64,000 bases of DNA from JBFXCS01 sp050181915 (GCA_050181915.1 JBFXCS010000001.1:682001-746000); one strand, 5' to 3'; shown: positions 48,470 to 60,608, numbered from the stretch's first letter. The notes: generated from the letters alone by a model not told the origin. Numbers and translations: made by a program.

Positions 48470-48699
48470 GCGACCGCCTCCCCGACGACCTGACGTTCCG
48501 CACCCTCGCGGCGCCGTGGCTCGAGGAGGACGATCTGCTCGCGGCGCTGGAGGGGATGCCGGTGCCCGGCGCGCTCTGGGGCGACGGGCGCGCTCCCCTC
48601 GCATCCCGGGCCGACGACCGGTCGTGGGACGACGGGCGCGAGCGCAGGCGGCGCCACGAGGACCTGCTGCGCAAGTGGGAGGCGGGGCCGCACTCGTGA
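48466..48699 (+). CDS. 77-aa uncharacterised protein in uvrB operon
   Basis: This small protein starts at an ATG that overlaps the uvrB stop (ATGA) and ends overlapping the AraC start (GTGA). It is acidic in the first half (W-L-E-E-D-D-L-L) and basic in the second (R-E-R-R-R-R-H-E-D-L-L-R-K-W). It contains no Cys. No family is recognised. Position indicates it is translated with uvrB and AraC. Confidence 0.55.
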   Translation: MSDRLPDDLTFRTLAAPWLEEDDLLAALEGMPVPGALWGDGRAPLASRADDRSWDDGRERRRRHEDLLRKWEAGPHS

Positions 48700-49523
48700 G
48701 CGTCGTGCACCGGGTGCGCCGGCCCTCGCCCGCGACGGCCCGCGCCGTGCTGAGGATGGCGGGCTTCGAGCAGCGCGCGGGCGCGCCGGTGGAGTTCATC
48801 GAGTACCCGTGCAGCCACGTGCCCATGATCCTCGATCTCGGGGCGGGCTGGGAGGTCGCCGACGGCCGCGACCCGGCGACCCCCGGGGAGCGCCTCGGGT
48901 CGTTCGCGGCCGGCCTGACGACCGGCCCGGTGCGGGTGGTCCACGGCGGGTGGGCACGCTGCCTGCAGGTCGATCTGGCGCCCCGGGCGGCCCGGCGCCT
49001 GCTGGGCGTGCCGCTGCGGGAGCTGGCCGGCCGCAGCGTCGCCCTGCGCGACGTGATGGGGCCGTCGGCCGAAGCGCTGACCGGCCGCCTCGCCGAGGCG
49101 GCGACGTGGGACGAGCGCTTCGCCCTGGTGGAGCGCGCGCTGGCGCGGCGCCTGGGCGACGCCCCGCCGTTGCGACGCGAGGTGGGCTGGGCCCTCGGGC
49201 GCATCCGGGCCAGCGGCGGGGCGCAGCCGATCGGCGGGCTCGCGAGCGAGCTCGGCTGGAGCGCCCGGCGGCTGATCCGCGGCTTCCGCGACGAGGTGGG
49301 CCTGCCGCCGAAGGCCGTCGCCCGGATCGTGCGCTTCGAGCGGCTCGCCGCCCTGGCCGGTGCGGACGGCCCGGTCGACTGGGCGCGCGCGGCCGTCGCC
49401 TGCGGTTACTTCGACCAGGCGCACATGGCGCGGGAGGTGCGCGACCTCGCCGGGGTCACGCCGGCCCGGCTGCGTGCGGAGAGGATCAATTCCGTCCAAT
49501 CGGCGGAGCCGGCCGCGGCATAG
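48696..49523 (+). CDS. AraC family transcriptional regulator
   Basis: This 275-residue protein has an N-terminal cupin-like region (V-E-F-I-E-Y-P-C-S-H) similar to the DUF6597 sensor domain and a C-terminal AraC HTH (L-A-S-E-L-G-W-S-A-R-R-L-I-R-G-F, then A-C-G-Y-F-D-Q-A-H-M-A-R-E). It should act on nearby genes in response to a small ligand. The adjacent VOC protein is a frequent partner of this AraC class. The GTG overlaps the 77-aa gene. Confidence 0.88.
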   Translation: MSVVHRVRRPSPATARAVLRMAGFEQRAGAPVEFIEYPCSHVPMILDLGAGWEVADGRDPATPGERLGSFAAGLTTGPVRVVHGGWARCLQVDLAPRAARRLLGVPLRELAGRSVALRDVMGPSAEALTGRLAEAATWDERFALVERALARRLGDAPPLRREVGWALGRIRASGGAQPIGGLASELGWSARRLIRGFRDEVGLPPKAVARIVRFERLAALAGADGPVDWARAAVACGYFDQAHMAREVRDLAGVTPARLRAERINSVQSAEPAAA

Positions 49524-49565
49524 CGTCGGGCGCGACCCGTCGTCGAGCTCCGAGGAGCGACCAGA

Positions 49566-49967
49566 GTGACCGAGACCACGAACGGCGCCTTCCCGATCGT
49601 CCCCTTCGCCGATCCGCGCGCGGCGATCGCCTGGCTGGAGCGGGCGTTCGGCGCCGTCCCCGTCGCCGTCTATCCGCCCGCCCCCGATCTCCCGCTGCAG
49701 CACGCCGAGGTGCTCGTGGGCACGGGCATCGTGATGCCGTCCGATACGCGCCGCGCCGGCGAGAGCCCCTTCGCGCTGCCGGGGCCGGTAGCCGTCTACA
49801 TCGTCGTCGACGACCCCGACGCCCTCCACGACCGGGCCGTCGCCGCGGGGGCCGAGGTGGTGCGCGGCCTCACCGATCAGGACTACGGCTCGCGCGACTT
49901 CGCGGTGCGCGACCCGGACGGCAACGTCTGGTCCTTCGGCACCTACCGCCCCTCCTCCGGGGGCTGA
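49566..49967 (+). CDS. VOC superfamily (glyoxalase/bleomycin-resistance-like) protein
   Basis: This 133-residue protein has the two-module VOC fold: A-A-I-A-W-L-E-R-A-F-G in the first repeat and D-P-D-G-N-V-W-S-F-G-T-Y in the second, with H-A-E-V as a likely metal ligand position. It may bind or break down an electrophile or antibiotic. GTG 49566 has a GAGGAG ribosome site. It is encoded just after the AraC regulator (42 bp), a common pairing. Confidence 0.85.
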   Translation: MTETTNGAFPIVPFADPRAAIAWLERAFGAVPVAVYPPAPDLPLQHAEVLVGTGIVMPSDTRRAGESPFALPGPVAVYIVVDDPDALHDRAVAAGAEVVRGLTDQDYGSRDFAVRDPDGNVWSFGTYRPSSGG

Positions 49968-50086
49968 CGGCGCCGTCGGCGCCGGCGGGGTGAGGGACCC
50001 CCGGGCGACCTCCTCGTAGCTCACTCGGAGGTCTCCGCCGCCCCGCATCCGCGGCCGCGGCGGAGCGCGCGGACGCGGGGCCCGCC

Positions 50087-50121
50087 GGTCAATTGGCCGC
50101 GGCGCACTCGGCCAATTGGCC
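50087..50121. repeat. Palindrome-doublet 3
   Basis: One 35-bp doublet, GGTCAATTGGCC (50087-50098) and GGCCAATTGGCC (50110-50121), has starts 23 bp apart and the spacer GCGGCGCACTC. It lies in the 302-bp gap between convergent VOC and ftsH genes. The rest of that gap (49968-50086 and 50122-50239) holds no gene. Confidence 0.8.
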
Positions 50122-50239
50122 AGGCCGCGCGCGGAAGGGCTCCGATCGCGCCGCGCCGGACCGGGTCTCGTGCGGCGGACGCCCGAAGCGGGTCGAACGA
50201 CGCGCGGGACCGATCCGCCGCCCGTGACGGATCGTGGGC

Positions 50240-50267
50240 GGTGCGCGCCCGCGGCCGGGCGCGCACC
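50240..50267. terminator. Hairpin terminator of ftsH
   Basis: A perfect 12-bp stem with a 4-nt loop (50240-50251 with 50256-50267) lies directly after the ftsH stop (minus strand). It has no T-tract. It may work in both directions between convergent genes. Confidence 0.6.
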
Positions 50268-50269
50268 GG

Positions 50270-52528
50270 CTACGCCAGGCCGGGGCCCTTCCGGCGGGCG
50301 CGCCGCCTGCGGCCCTCGCCCACCCGGGGCAGGGCGACCGAGTAGATCGCGGCCGCAGCGCCCTCGGCGCGCGCTCTCAGACGCGGCCGCGGCAGGGAGG
50401 GCAGCGACGGGACGCCCGGGCGCCGCACCCGCGGCAGGCGCGCCCGCCGGCCGCGGCGACGGTCCGGCTCCTCCGCCGACGGCTCGTCGGCCGCCGTGGC
50501 CGTCGCCGGCACCCGCGCCGTCGGCAGGGCGTCGGCGCGCGCCGGCAGGCGGCGGCCCCCGCCGCCGACCGAGGCGAGCGTCTCCTCGATCTCCGAGCGG
50601 TCGAGCTGCTCGCGCGCCAGCAGCGCCCCGGCCAGGGCGTCGAGCTCGTCGCGGTGCCCCTCCAGCAGCGCCACGGCGTCGGCGTAGGCGGCGTCGACCA
50701 TGCGCCCGATCGCGCGGTCGATCGCCGTGCGCGTCTCGCCCGACAGCGGGATGCCGTGCGGCCCCGAGGTCGACGCGATCTGGCCGACGTCGGGGGAGAA
50801 GCCCAGCCGCTCCACCGCCTCGCGCGCCATGCCGTTCACCTGCTCCAGATCGTTCGCCGCGCCGGACGAGATGTGGCCGAACCGCACCTGCTCGGCCGCC
50901 CGTCCGGCCATCGCCACGACCATGCGCTCGTGCAGGCGCTGCTGCGAGGTGAGCGCCCGGTCCTGGTTGCCGTACAGCGCCAGGCCCCCGGCGTCGCCCC
51001 GCGAGAGGATCGTGACCCGCTGCGCCTTCACGTGGGTGGGGCACAGCTCGGCGGCCAGGGCGTGGCCGGCCTCGTGCCAGGCGATCACCTCCAGCTCCCC
51101 CTCGGCGATGCGCCGGTCGTTGCGCTGGGGGCCGGCGATCGAGCGCAGCAGGCCCTCGTCCAGGTCGCCGCCCACGATCGTGCGGCGCCCGTCCCGCGCG
51201 GCCATGATCGCCGCCTCGTTCACGATGTTCGCCAGGTCGGCGCCGGCGAATCCGGCGGTGACCCGCGCCAGCGCGGCCAGCGACGCCGGGTCGTCGATCG
51301 GCTTGCCCGCCGAGTGCAGGGTGAGGATCGCGAGGCGCCCGGCCTCGGCCGGCAGCGCCACCTGCACCCGGCGGTCGAAGCGGCCGGGGCGCAGCAGCGC
51401 CGCGTCGAGCATGTCGAGCCGGTTCGTCGCGGCGATGACGACGATGCGGTCGCGCTCGCCGAAGCCGTCGAGCTCCACGAGGAGCTGGTTGAGGGTGCCC
51501 TCGCGCTCCGAGTCGGCGCCCCCCGCCCCGCCCGCGCCGCGGGCGCGGCCCACGGCGTCGATCTCGTCGAAGAAGATGATCGCCCCGCCGTCGCTCTTGC
51601 GGGCCTGGGCGAAGAGGTCGCGCACGCGGCTCGCGCCGACGCCGACGTAGGTGTCGACGAAGTCGGATCCGGAGAGGGCGAAGAAGGGGACGCCCGACTC
51701 GCCGGCGACGGCCTTGGCCAGCAGCGTCTTGCCGGTGCCGGGAGGCCCGTGCAGGATCACGCCGCGCGGCATGCGGGCGCCCACCGCGCTGAAGCGCTCG
51801 GGCTCGCGCAGGAAGGTGACGACCTCGGTGAGCTCCTCGACGGCCTCGTCGCAGCCGGCCACGTCGGCGAAGCGCACGGCCGGCGGCTCCACCTGGGCGT
51901 TCCTGCGGATGCGTCCGTGGGCGGCGGCGCCGCCGCGCCCGCCGAGGCCGCGCCCGCCGGGGTTGCGGCCCCGGATGAGCATCATGCCGCCCACGATGAA
52001 GAGGGCGACGAGCGCGAAGCCGAGGGGCAGGACCAGGTAGCGCATCATCCCGCTCATGCCGCCCGCCGCGTCGCCCGTCCGGGCGGGGGCCAGCACCGTG
52101 ACGCCGTCGGTCTTGAGCCGCGTCGCGAGGTCGAACACCCCCGGCAGGGCGCCGGGGTCGGTCGTCGCGGGCTGCGCGGCGCCGGCGGCGCCGAAGTCGG
52201 TGCCGGCCTTCGGCCTGGGGATGGCGGCGGCGATGACGCGCCCCTGGCGGTCGACGGCCGCCACCCAGTAGCTCGACGTGTCGACCACCGCCGCGTTCAG
52301 GTTCCGCGCGTCCGCCGCCCCGACGAGGTCCTTGTAGCTCACGACCGCGGCGGCGTCCTCGCCCAGGGGGCTGAGGACCGAGGCCGGCGGCGCGGCCGCC
52401 GGCCGGTCGGCGGCGTGGGCCGGGCCGGCCACCGCGACGAGCGCCAGCAGCGCCACGAGCAGCGCCGTCAGAGCCGTGCGGAGGGGCGAGGCGGACCCCC
52501 GGTGACCCGGGGCGCGGAGTGGAAGCAC
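50270..52528 (-). CDS. ftsH: ATP-dependent zinc metalloprotease FtsH-like
   Basis: This 752-residue membrane AAA+ protease has Walker A G-P-P-G-T-G-K-T near residue 260, Walker B F-F-D-E-I-D, the second region of homology G-R-F-D-R-R-V-Q-V and the zinc site H-E-A-G-H near residue 483. A signal-like TM (L-L-V-A-L-L-A-L-V-A-V) comes first and a second TM (L-V-L-P-L-G-F-A-L-V-A-L) near 175. The loop between is long (about 130 residues) and Ala/Gly-rich. It degrades unfolded membrane proteins. GTG 52528 follows GAGAGGA. Upstream in-frame codons give a less likely longer form. Confidence 0.92.
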   Translation of the reverse strand: MLPLRAPGHRGSASPLRTALTALLVALLALVAVAGPAHAADRPAAAPPASVLSPLGEDAAAVVSYKDLVGAADARNLNAAVVDTSSYWVAAVDRQGRVIAAAIPRPKAGTDFGAAGAAQPATTDPGALPGVFDLATRLKTDGVTVLAPARTGDAAGGMSGMMRYLVLPLGFALVALFIVGGMMLIRGRNPGGRGLGGRGGAAAHGRIRRNAQVEPPAVRFADVAGCDEAVEELTEVVTFLREPERFSAVGARMPRGVILHGPPGTGKTLLAKAVAGESGVPFFALSGSDFVDTYVGVGASRVRDLFAQARKSDGGAIIFFDEIDAVGRARGAGGAGGADSEREGTLNQLLVELDGFGERDRIVVIAATNRLDMLDAALLRPGRFDRRVQVALPAEAGRLAILTLHSAGKPIDDPASLAALARVTAGFAGADLANIVNEAAIMAARDGRRTIVGGDLDEGLLRSIAGPQRNDRRIAEGELEVIAWHEAGHALAAELCPTHVKAQRVTILSRGDAGGLALYGNQDRALTSQQRLHERMVVAMAGRAAEQVRFGHISSGAANDLEQVNGMAREAVERLGFSPDVGQIASTSGPHGIPLSGETRTAIDRAIGRMVDAAYADAVALLEGHRDELDALAGALLAREQLDRSEIEETLASVGGGGRRLPARADALPTARVPATATAADEPSAEEPDRRRGRRARLPRVRRPGVPSLPSLPRPRLRARAEGAAAAIYSVALPRVGEGRRRRARRKGPGLA

Positions 52529-52804
52529 GTGCGTGATCCTCTCGTCGGGGAGGGCCGCCGCGCCCGGGGCGCACAGCCCGCTGGTCTCAGCTACCGGCGT
52601 CGCTGCCGCCGACGTCTGCCGGAGGGGATACGCGGCCACTGCCGTTCTGGTGATAGCACTGCCGGCACCGTAGGGCGAGCGGACCGGGGGCCGTATGTCC
52701 CGGCGGCCAAGGCCGTCCGGGCGCCGCTCGCCCCTCGGCCAAGAACCCCCGGGAGGCCCGCACCCGGCGTCCGTGCCGTGGTGCGGGCCGCTCCCGGCGG
52801 CGGA
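52529..52804. other. Intergenic between ftsH and phytase-like gene, no gene seen
   Basis: This 276-base gap contains the 5' leader of ftsH (minus strand). Reading its transcript I looked for riboswitch cores (cobalamin, TPP, c-di-AMP) and found none complete. No coding frame is convincing. Confidence 0.5.
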
Positions 52805-55138
52805 TCAGCGTTTGCCGAGCCGCCCGAGCGTGAACAGGCGCGACTCGTGGAGCCCGCCGTCGTTGTCGATCGCCGCCCACAGCCGCCCGTCGCGGGCGAC
52901 CGCGAAGCCCTCCAGCTTCTCGAAGGGAGCGCTCTGCGCGAGCGCGTCGCGCAGCAGCGACTTGCGCAGCACCTTCCCGGCGAGGTCCGCGCCCTCCGCG
53001 ATCGGGGCGCCGTCCGTCGGGGTCACGCCCCGCAGCGAGAAGGAGTAGACGCGCTTGATCCGCGCCGCCCCGCCGGCCAGCTTGTCGCGCTCGATCACGG
53101 CGTAGCGGTCGCCGCCGAGGCTCGTGATCTCCGACAGGCCGATCCAGTCGTCCTCGACGTCGGTCGACTCGAGCGGGTAGAGGAAGAAGTCCCAGGTCCC
53201 CCGCGCCAGGTCGTAGCGGGCGATGCGGGTGTACCGAACGCCGTCGATCGTGGCGTCCTTGGCGTAGTCGCGCTGGATCGCGGCGAGGAGGTACCGGCCG
53301 TCGTCCGAGACCGCCACGCCCTCGAAGCCGTTGCTGCGGATCACGCCGCCGGTCGGCGAGTCGATCGCCGCGGGCAGCGGGACCTCGCCCAGCACCCGCC
53401 CGCGGGCGTCCACCTGCACGAGCGCGTTGGCGGAGTAGCCGTCCGCGCCGAAGGCGGCGTTGCCCTCGTGGGCGAGCCAGAAGCCCGGCCGCGTGCGCGG
53501 GGCGGCGCGGGAGGTGTCGACCGCGATGCCCTCCAGGTCGAGCCGCGCCCGCTCGCCGTCGATCGTGATCGGCGTCTGGGTGAGCGTCGCCGACGCCCCC
53601 CTCAGCTCGATGCGGTAGAGCGCCGAGGGCAGCGCGTTGTCCGGCACCGACCACAGCACCCGCGAGTCGCGCAGGTCGGCGGCGAGGCCCGACAGGGCCG
53701 CCCACGGAGCCTTCGAGCGGACCTGCGGCACGGCCGGGGATCCGGCGTGGCGCGCCGCGCGGAAGATCGTGAGGTCGCCGGTGCCCTCCGCGGTCGCCAC
53801 GACGAGGCCGCGGCTCGGGATCGCCAGGATCCCCTCCGGCTCGACGCCGGTGGGCAGCAGCTGCAGGAATCGCGGCCGCCGCGGGTTCGAGAGGTCGTAG
53901 ACGGCCAGGAACGAGCCGCGCTCGGAGCCCACGAACGCGAGGTCGCGGCCGCCGAAGACGCCGGTGGTGATGCCCTCGATCTCCAGGCCCTTGGCGTCGG
54001 AGCGGCTGTCCGGGTAGTGGCCGAAGGAGGCGGCGATCCGCTCCAGGTCCTCGGCCTCCCACACCGCCTCGCCGGTGCGGGCGTCGAAGGCGGTCCAGCC
54101 GCGGCTGCCGGTGAAGTCCGTCTCGCCCTCGTCGGCGGTGTAGAGGTAGCGGCCGTCGGCGCTCCAGGCGATCGCGTCCGGGGTGCGCGCGCCCGCGTCC
54201 GGGTACTCGCCGCGGTCGACGTCGCGCGGGAAGACCTGCGTGAACGAGATGTCGTCGTCGGCCACGAGGTCGGCGGGCCGGTCGCCCGCGACGCCCGCGC
54301 TCCACAGCTTCGCGACGGCCGGCTCGCCGGCCAGGGCGGCGCGCAGGTCGATCAGCGCGATCGCGTTGTTCTCCTGGATCGTCACCGCGGCCGTGGTGCC
54401 GCGGATGCTGACGAACTCGGGCTGCGGGTCGTCGGGGAACAGCGCGCCGGCGGTGCCGGTCAGGTCGATCGGCACGTCGATCACGCGCGGGGCGGCCGGG
54501 TCGAGCGCCACCACCTGCACGTAGCCGGGGCCGCTGATGTCGCCCTCGACGCCCGGCGCGTCGTCGTCGGTGGCGTTGCCCTGGGCGTCGACCACGAGGG
54601 GCTCGTTCTCGATCGCGATCACGGCCACGTCGACGCCGTCGATGCGGGTGAGGGCCACCGAGTCGGGGCCGTTGCCGAGGGCGATCTCCCGCACGATCGC
54701 GTCGGTCGCGAGGTCGATCACCACCAGCTTTCCGGGGGTGACGGAGGGCGGCTTGCCCTCTTCCCGGGACAGGGTCTGCACCGCGACCACCGCGCGCGAG
54801 CCGTCCTCCGTCACGGCGACGCTCGTCGGGGTGCCGGGCATCGCGATCCGCGCGACGTGGGCGGGGGAGGCGGGGTCGGTCACGTCGACCACCCCGACGG
54901 CTTCCTTGCCGGCATCCGAGTACAGCAGCGTCTTTCCGTCGGGCGTCGCCGTGACGATCTCGGCGACGCCGCCGTCGGGGACGTTGAGATGGGCGATCGT
55001 GTCGAACCCGCCGGCGCGGTCACCGCGATGGTGACCGTGGCCGTGGCCGAAGCCGGCGGATGCCGGAGCGGCGACGGCGAGGGAGGTGGCGAGGGCGGCG
55101 GCCGCGACGATGCGCCTGCGCACGGGGCGCTGTGACAT
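52805..55138 (-). CDS. Secreted phytase-like / choice-of-anchor beta-propeller protein
   Basis: This 777-residue exported protein begins with a signal peptide (M-S-Q-R-P-V-R-R-R then A-V-A-A-P-A-S-A) followed by a His/Gly-rich stretch (G-H-G-H-G-H-H) that can bind metal. The first part has propeller repeats (T-P-D-G-K-T-L-L-Y-S, T-S-V-A-V-T-E-D-G-S). The second has the esterase-like-activity-of-phytase pattern (N-G-F-E-G-V-A-V-S-D-D-G-R, F-F-L-Y-P-L-E-S and F-A-V-A-R-D-G-R-L-W-A). Substrate could be a phosphate ester. It stands alone, divergent from uvrA. Confidence 0.8.
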   Translation of the reverse strand: MSQRPVRRRIVAAAALATSLAVAAPASAGFGHGHGHHRGDRAGGFDTIAHLNVPDGGVAEIVTATPDGKTLLYSDAGKEAVGVVDVTDPASPAHVARIAMPGTPTSVAVTEDGSRAVVAVQTLSREEGKPPSVTPGKLVVIDLATDAIVREIALGNGPDSVALTRIDGVDVAVIAIENEPLVVDAQGNATDDDAPGVEGDISGPGYVQVVALDPAAPRVIDVPIDLTGTAGALFPDDPQPEFVSIRGTTAAVTIQENNAIALIDLRAALAGEPAVAKLWSAGVAGDRPADLVADDDISFTQVFPRDVDRGEYPDAGARTPDAIAWSADGRYLYTADEGETDFTGSRGWTAFDARTGEAVWEAEDLERIAASFGHYPDSRSDAKGLEIEGITTGVFGGRDLAFVGSERGSFLAVYDLSNPRRPRFLQLLPTGVEPEGILAIPSRGLVVATAEGTGDLTIFRAARHAGSPAVPQVRSKAPWAALSGLAADLRDSRVLWSVPDNALPSALYRIELRGASATLTQTPITIDGERARLDLEGIAVDTSRAAPRTRPGFWLAHEGNAAFGADGYSANALVQVDARGRVLGEVPLPAAIDSPTGGVIRSNGFEGVAVSDDGRYLLAAIQRDYAKDATIDGVRYTRIARYDLARGTWDFFLYPLESTDVEDDWIGLSEITSLGGDRYAVIERDKLAGGAARIKRVYSFSLRGVTPTDGAPIAEGADLAGKVLRKSLLRDALAQSAPFEKLEGFAVARDGRLWAAIDNDGGLHESRLFTLGRLGKR

Positions 55139-55273
55139 GTGTCTCCTCGGGGTTGGTGTCCGGGCCGCCGGCCAGCCTCCCCCAACCCCGGTTGCACGGT
55201 GGTGAAGGAACCGTGGTCGCGGCGAAACACCGCGCCGCGCACGGCGCGCAGGCGTCGCCTCCGGAGCCCCCTC

Positions 55274-55279
55274 TACACT
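55274..55279 (+). promoter_or_regulatory. -10 hexamer of leaderless uvrA promoter
   Basis: TACACT ends seven bases before the uvrA ATG at 55287. No -35 or LexA site was recognised in the 148-bp divergent gap. Confidence 0.4.
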
Positions 55280-55286
55280 TGGCCGG

Positions 55287-58177
<2,891 letters not shown>

Positions 58178-58181
<4 letters not shown>

Positions 58182-59122
58182 GCGACGCCCGCGGGCGGGC
58201 CCAGTTCCGGGCCGAGACCGACTCCGGCGGGCGCTTCGTGCGCCAGGTCAGCCGTTTCCGCGAGGCGGTCACCGCCGACGGCTCGTCCGGTTACCGGGCC
58301 GAGCCGGGGCGCTACCACCTGTACGTGTCGCTGGCGTGCCCGTGGGCGCACCGCACGATCATCGTGCGGCGCCTGAAGCGGCTGGAGGACGTCGTCTCGC
58401 TGTCGGTCGTCGACCCGGTGCGCGACGAGCGCGGCTGGCGCTTCACCGAGGGGCCCGGCCACGGCCCGGACCCGGTGAACGGCTTCGCTTACCTCTCCGA
58501 GGCGTACCTGGCGAGCGACCCGTCGTTCGCGGGCCGGGTGACGGTGCCGGTGCTCTGGGACCGCGAGAGCGGCCGCATCGTCAACAACGAGTCGGCCGAG
58601 ATCATCCGCATGCTCAACTCGGAGTTCGACCGCTGGGGCGACGCGTCGGTCGACCTCTACCCGCAGGCCCTGCGGGACGAGATCGACGCGGTCAACGACC
58701 TGGTGTACCCCCGCGTCAACAACGGCGTGTACCGCGCGGGCTTCGCCACCACCCAGGCGGCCTACGAGGAGGCCTTCGACGACCTCTTCGCCGCCCTGGA
58801 GGCGCTCGACGAGCGCCTCGGCCGCTCGCGCTTCCTGGTCGGCGACCGCCAGACCGAGGCCGACTGGCGTCTGTTCACGACCCTCATCCGCTTCGACGCG
58901 GTGTACGTGGGCCACTTCAAGTGCAACCTGCGGCGCATCGTCGACCACCGCAACCTGTGGCCGTACCTGCGCGACCTGTACCAGACCCCCGGCGTGGCCG
59001 AGACCGTCTCGTTCGACCACATCAAGCGCCACTACTACCTGACCCACGCCGCCATCAACCCGACCGGCATCGTGCCGAAGGGGCCCGCGCTCGACCTGAC
59101 GCTGCCGCACGACCGCGATTGA
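58178..59122 (+). CDS. Glutathionyl-hydroquinone reductase / omega-class GST family (YqjG-like)
   Basis: This 314-residue protein has the omega-type GST family motif with catalytic Cys in L-A-C-P-W-A-H-R near residue 53, N-N-E-S-A-E-I-I-R-M, V-N-N-G-V-Y-R-A-G-F and T-E-A-D-W-R-L-F-T-T-L-I-R-F. In proteobacteria such enzymes reduce glutathionyl-hydroquinones. In actinobacteria that lack glutathione the thiol may be mycothiol. The GTG overlaps uvrA by four bases and the stop overlaps the EamA gene (TTGA). Confidence 0.92.
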
Positions 59123-59943
59123 GGGTCGTCCTGCTGGCTCTCACGTCCAGCGTGGCGTGGGGGGTGTCCGACTTCCTCGGCGGCTTCGTCAGCCGCCGAG
59201 CGGCGGCGTTCGCGGTGGTCGCCGCCAGCCAGGCCGTCGGCGCGGTCCTGGCGGTGGCGATCCTGGCCGGCGCGAGGCCGGAGGTCCCGCCCGGGCGCGA
59301 GCTCGCCTTCGCCGCGGCGGCGGGCGGTGCCGGCATCGTCGGCCTGCTCTGCTTCTACCGAGCGCTCGCGGTGGGGACGATGAGCCTGATCGCCCCGATC
59401 GCGTCGCTCGGCGCGCTGGTCCCCCTGACCGTCGACCTCGCCCGGGGGAGCTCGCCGGGCGCCGTGGCGATCGCCGGGATGTTCGTCGCCCTCGCCGGCG
59501 CGGCGCTCGCGGCGCGGGCTCCCGGTGAGGTGAAGCTGCGCGGCGCCGGCCTGGCGGCGGTCGCGGCGCTCGGCTTCGGGGTGTTCTTCACCCTGCTCGC
59601 GGAGGGCTCGGCGCAGAGCGCGGTGTGGGCCATGGTGGCCGTCCGCACGGGGTCGGCGCCCCTGGCCCTGGCGATCGCCCTGGCGGTGAGCGCCGACTGG
59701 AGCAGCCTTCGCCCGGTCGCCTGGTTCGTCGTCGCGTGCGGGACGCTGGACCTGACCGCGAACCTGCTGTTCGCCGAGGCGAGCCGGGGCGACCTGCTCA
59801 GCGTCGTCTCGGTGCTCGGCTCGCTCTACCCGGTGGTGACGGTGGCCCTCGCCACGATCATGCTCGGCGAGCGGATGGGGCGCCTGCAGGCGGTCGGCGC
59901 GGCCGCGGCGCTGGGCGGGGTGGCGATGATCGCCGCCGGGTGA
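59119..59943 (+). CDS. EamA/DMT family transporter
   Basis: This 274-residue inner-membrane protein has ten hydrophobic helices in two EamA repeats (A-W-G-V-S-D-F-L-G-G-F in the first; L-L-F-A-E-A-S-R-G-D-L-L-S-V-V in the second, followed by L-G-E-R-M-G). Drug/metabolite transporters export small solutes, and the substrate is unknown. The TTG start at 59119 is chosen because it overlaps the upstream stop (TTGA) and gives a natural first helix. Confidence 0.88.
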   Translation: MRVVLLALTSSVAWGVSDFLGGFVSRRAAAFAVVAASQAVGAVLAVAILAGARPEVPPGRELAFAAAAGGAGIVGLLCFYRALAVGTMSLIAPIASLGALVPLTVDLARGSSPGAVAIAGMFVALAGAALAARAPGEVKLRGAGLAAVAALGFGVFFTLLAEGSAQSAVWAMVAVRTGSAPLALAIALAVSADWSSLRPVAWFVVACGTLDLTANLLFAEASRGDLLSVVSVLGSLYPVVTVALATIMLGERMGRLQAVGAAAALGGVAMIAAG

Positions 59944-59946
59944 CGG

Positions 59947-60498
59947 TCAGCCGGCGGCGACCGCCGCCCGCCACTCGTCCCGCGTCTGGCCCCAGATGAC
60001 GATCGGGTCGTCCGCGAACGGGGCCGGCAGCCGCCCCGGGCCGCGCGGCCGCGAGCCGATACGGCGGGCGACGGCCTGCGAGCCGGTGTTGCCCGGATCG
60101 ATGCAGTGGATGACGTCGGTCCAGCCGAGGGTCTCGAAGGCCCAGTCGACGGCCGCCGCGGCGGCCTCCGTGGCGTATCCCCGGCCCTCGAACTCGCGCA
60201 GGATGCCCCAGCCCACCTCGTCGCCGGGCCAGCCCTCCGGGTGGAGCGGCCCCACCCGGCCCACCCAGCGGCCGGTCGCCCGCTCCTCGACGGCGAAGAG
60301 GTTGAAGCTCTGCAGCGCCCACGCGCCCGCATTGCCCATCAGCGCCCTCCAGGCGACCGCGCGGGGCTCCGGACCGCCGAGGTAGCGCATCGAGCGCTCG
60401 TCGGCCATGAAGGCGGCCCAGCCGTCGAGGTCGTCGAGGCGCGGCTCGCGCAGCACGAGGCGCTCGGTCCGGATGTGGATTCGGCCGGGTTCGCCCAC
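59947..60498 (-). CDS. GNAT family N-acetyltransferase (RimJ/RimL-like)
   Basis: This 183-residue GNAT protein has the RimJ/L pattern: L-V-L-R-E-P-R-L-D-D at the start, the acetyl-CoA pyrophosphate loop E-F-E-G-R-G-Y-A-T-E-A, G-W-T-D-V-I-H-C-I-D and N-T-G-S-Q-A-V-A-R-R-I-G-S. It acetylates an unknown amine, perhaps a ribosomal protein or antibiotic. GTG 60498 is chosen; a TACGCT hexamer on the minus strand lies seven bases upstream (60506-60511). It is convergent with the EamA gene. Confidence 0.88.
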   Translation of the reverse strand: MGEPGRIHIRTERLVLREPRLDDLDGWAAFMADERSMRYLGGPEPRAVAWRALMGNAGAWALQSFNLFAVEERATGRWVGRVGPLHPEGWPGDEVGWGILREFEGRGYATEAAAAAVDWAFETLGWTDVIHCIDPGNTGSQAVARRIGSRPRGPGRLPAPFADDPIVIWGQTRDEWRAAVAAG

Positions 60499-60505
60499 GC
60501 CGGCA

Positions 60506-60511
60506 AGCGTA
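60506..60511 (-). promoter_or_regulatory. -10-like hexamer, leaderless GNAT gene
   Basis: TACGCT (minus strand) ends seven bases before GTG 60498. Confidence 0.35.
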
Positions 60512-60608
60512 TCGCCCGCGCGACGGCCGAAGATGGGCATGCCCTCCCGAGCACGGCGCCGCGGCGCGCCGCTCCATCCCCCGCGGCCCCGGCGGGCGGG
60601 ACGGGGCG

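Noticed and set aside
48282..52574. Long minus-strand frame spanning uvrB end to ftsH
   Set aside because: It runs through several real genes in another frame and encodes low-complexity Arg/Gly/Ala; a composition artefact.
52529..52804. Riboswitch in the ftsH leader (TPP, cobalamin or c-di-AMP)
   Set aside because: Fragments such as CTGAGA occur but the conserved partner segments are missing and no consistent fold was found.
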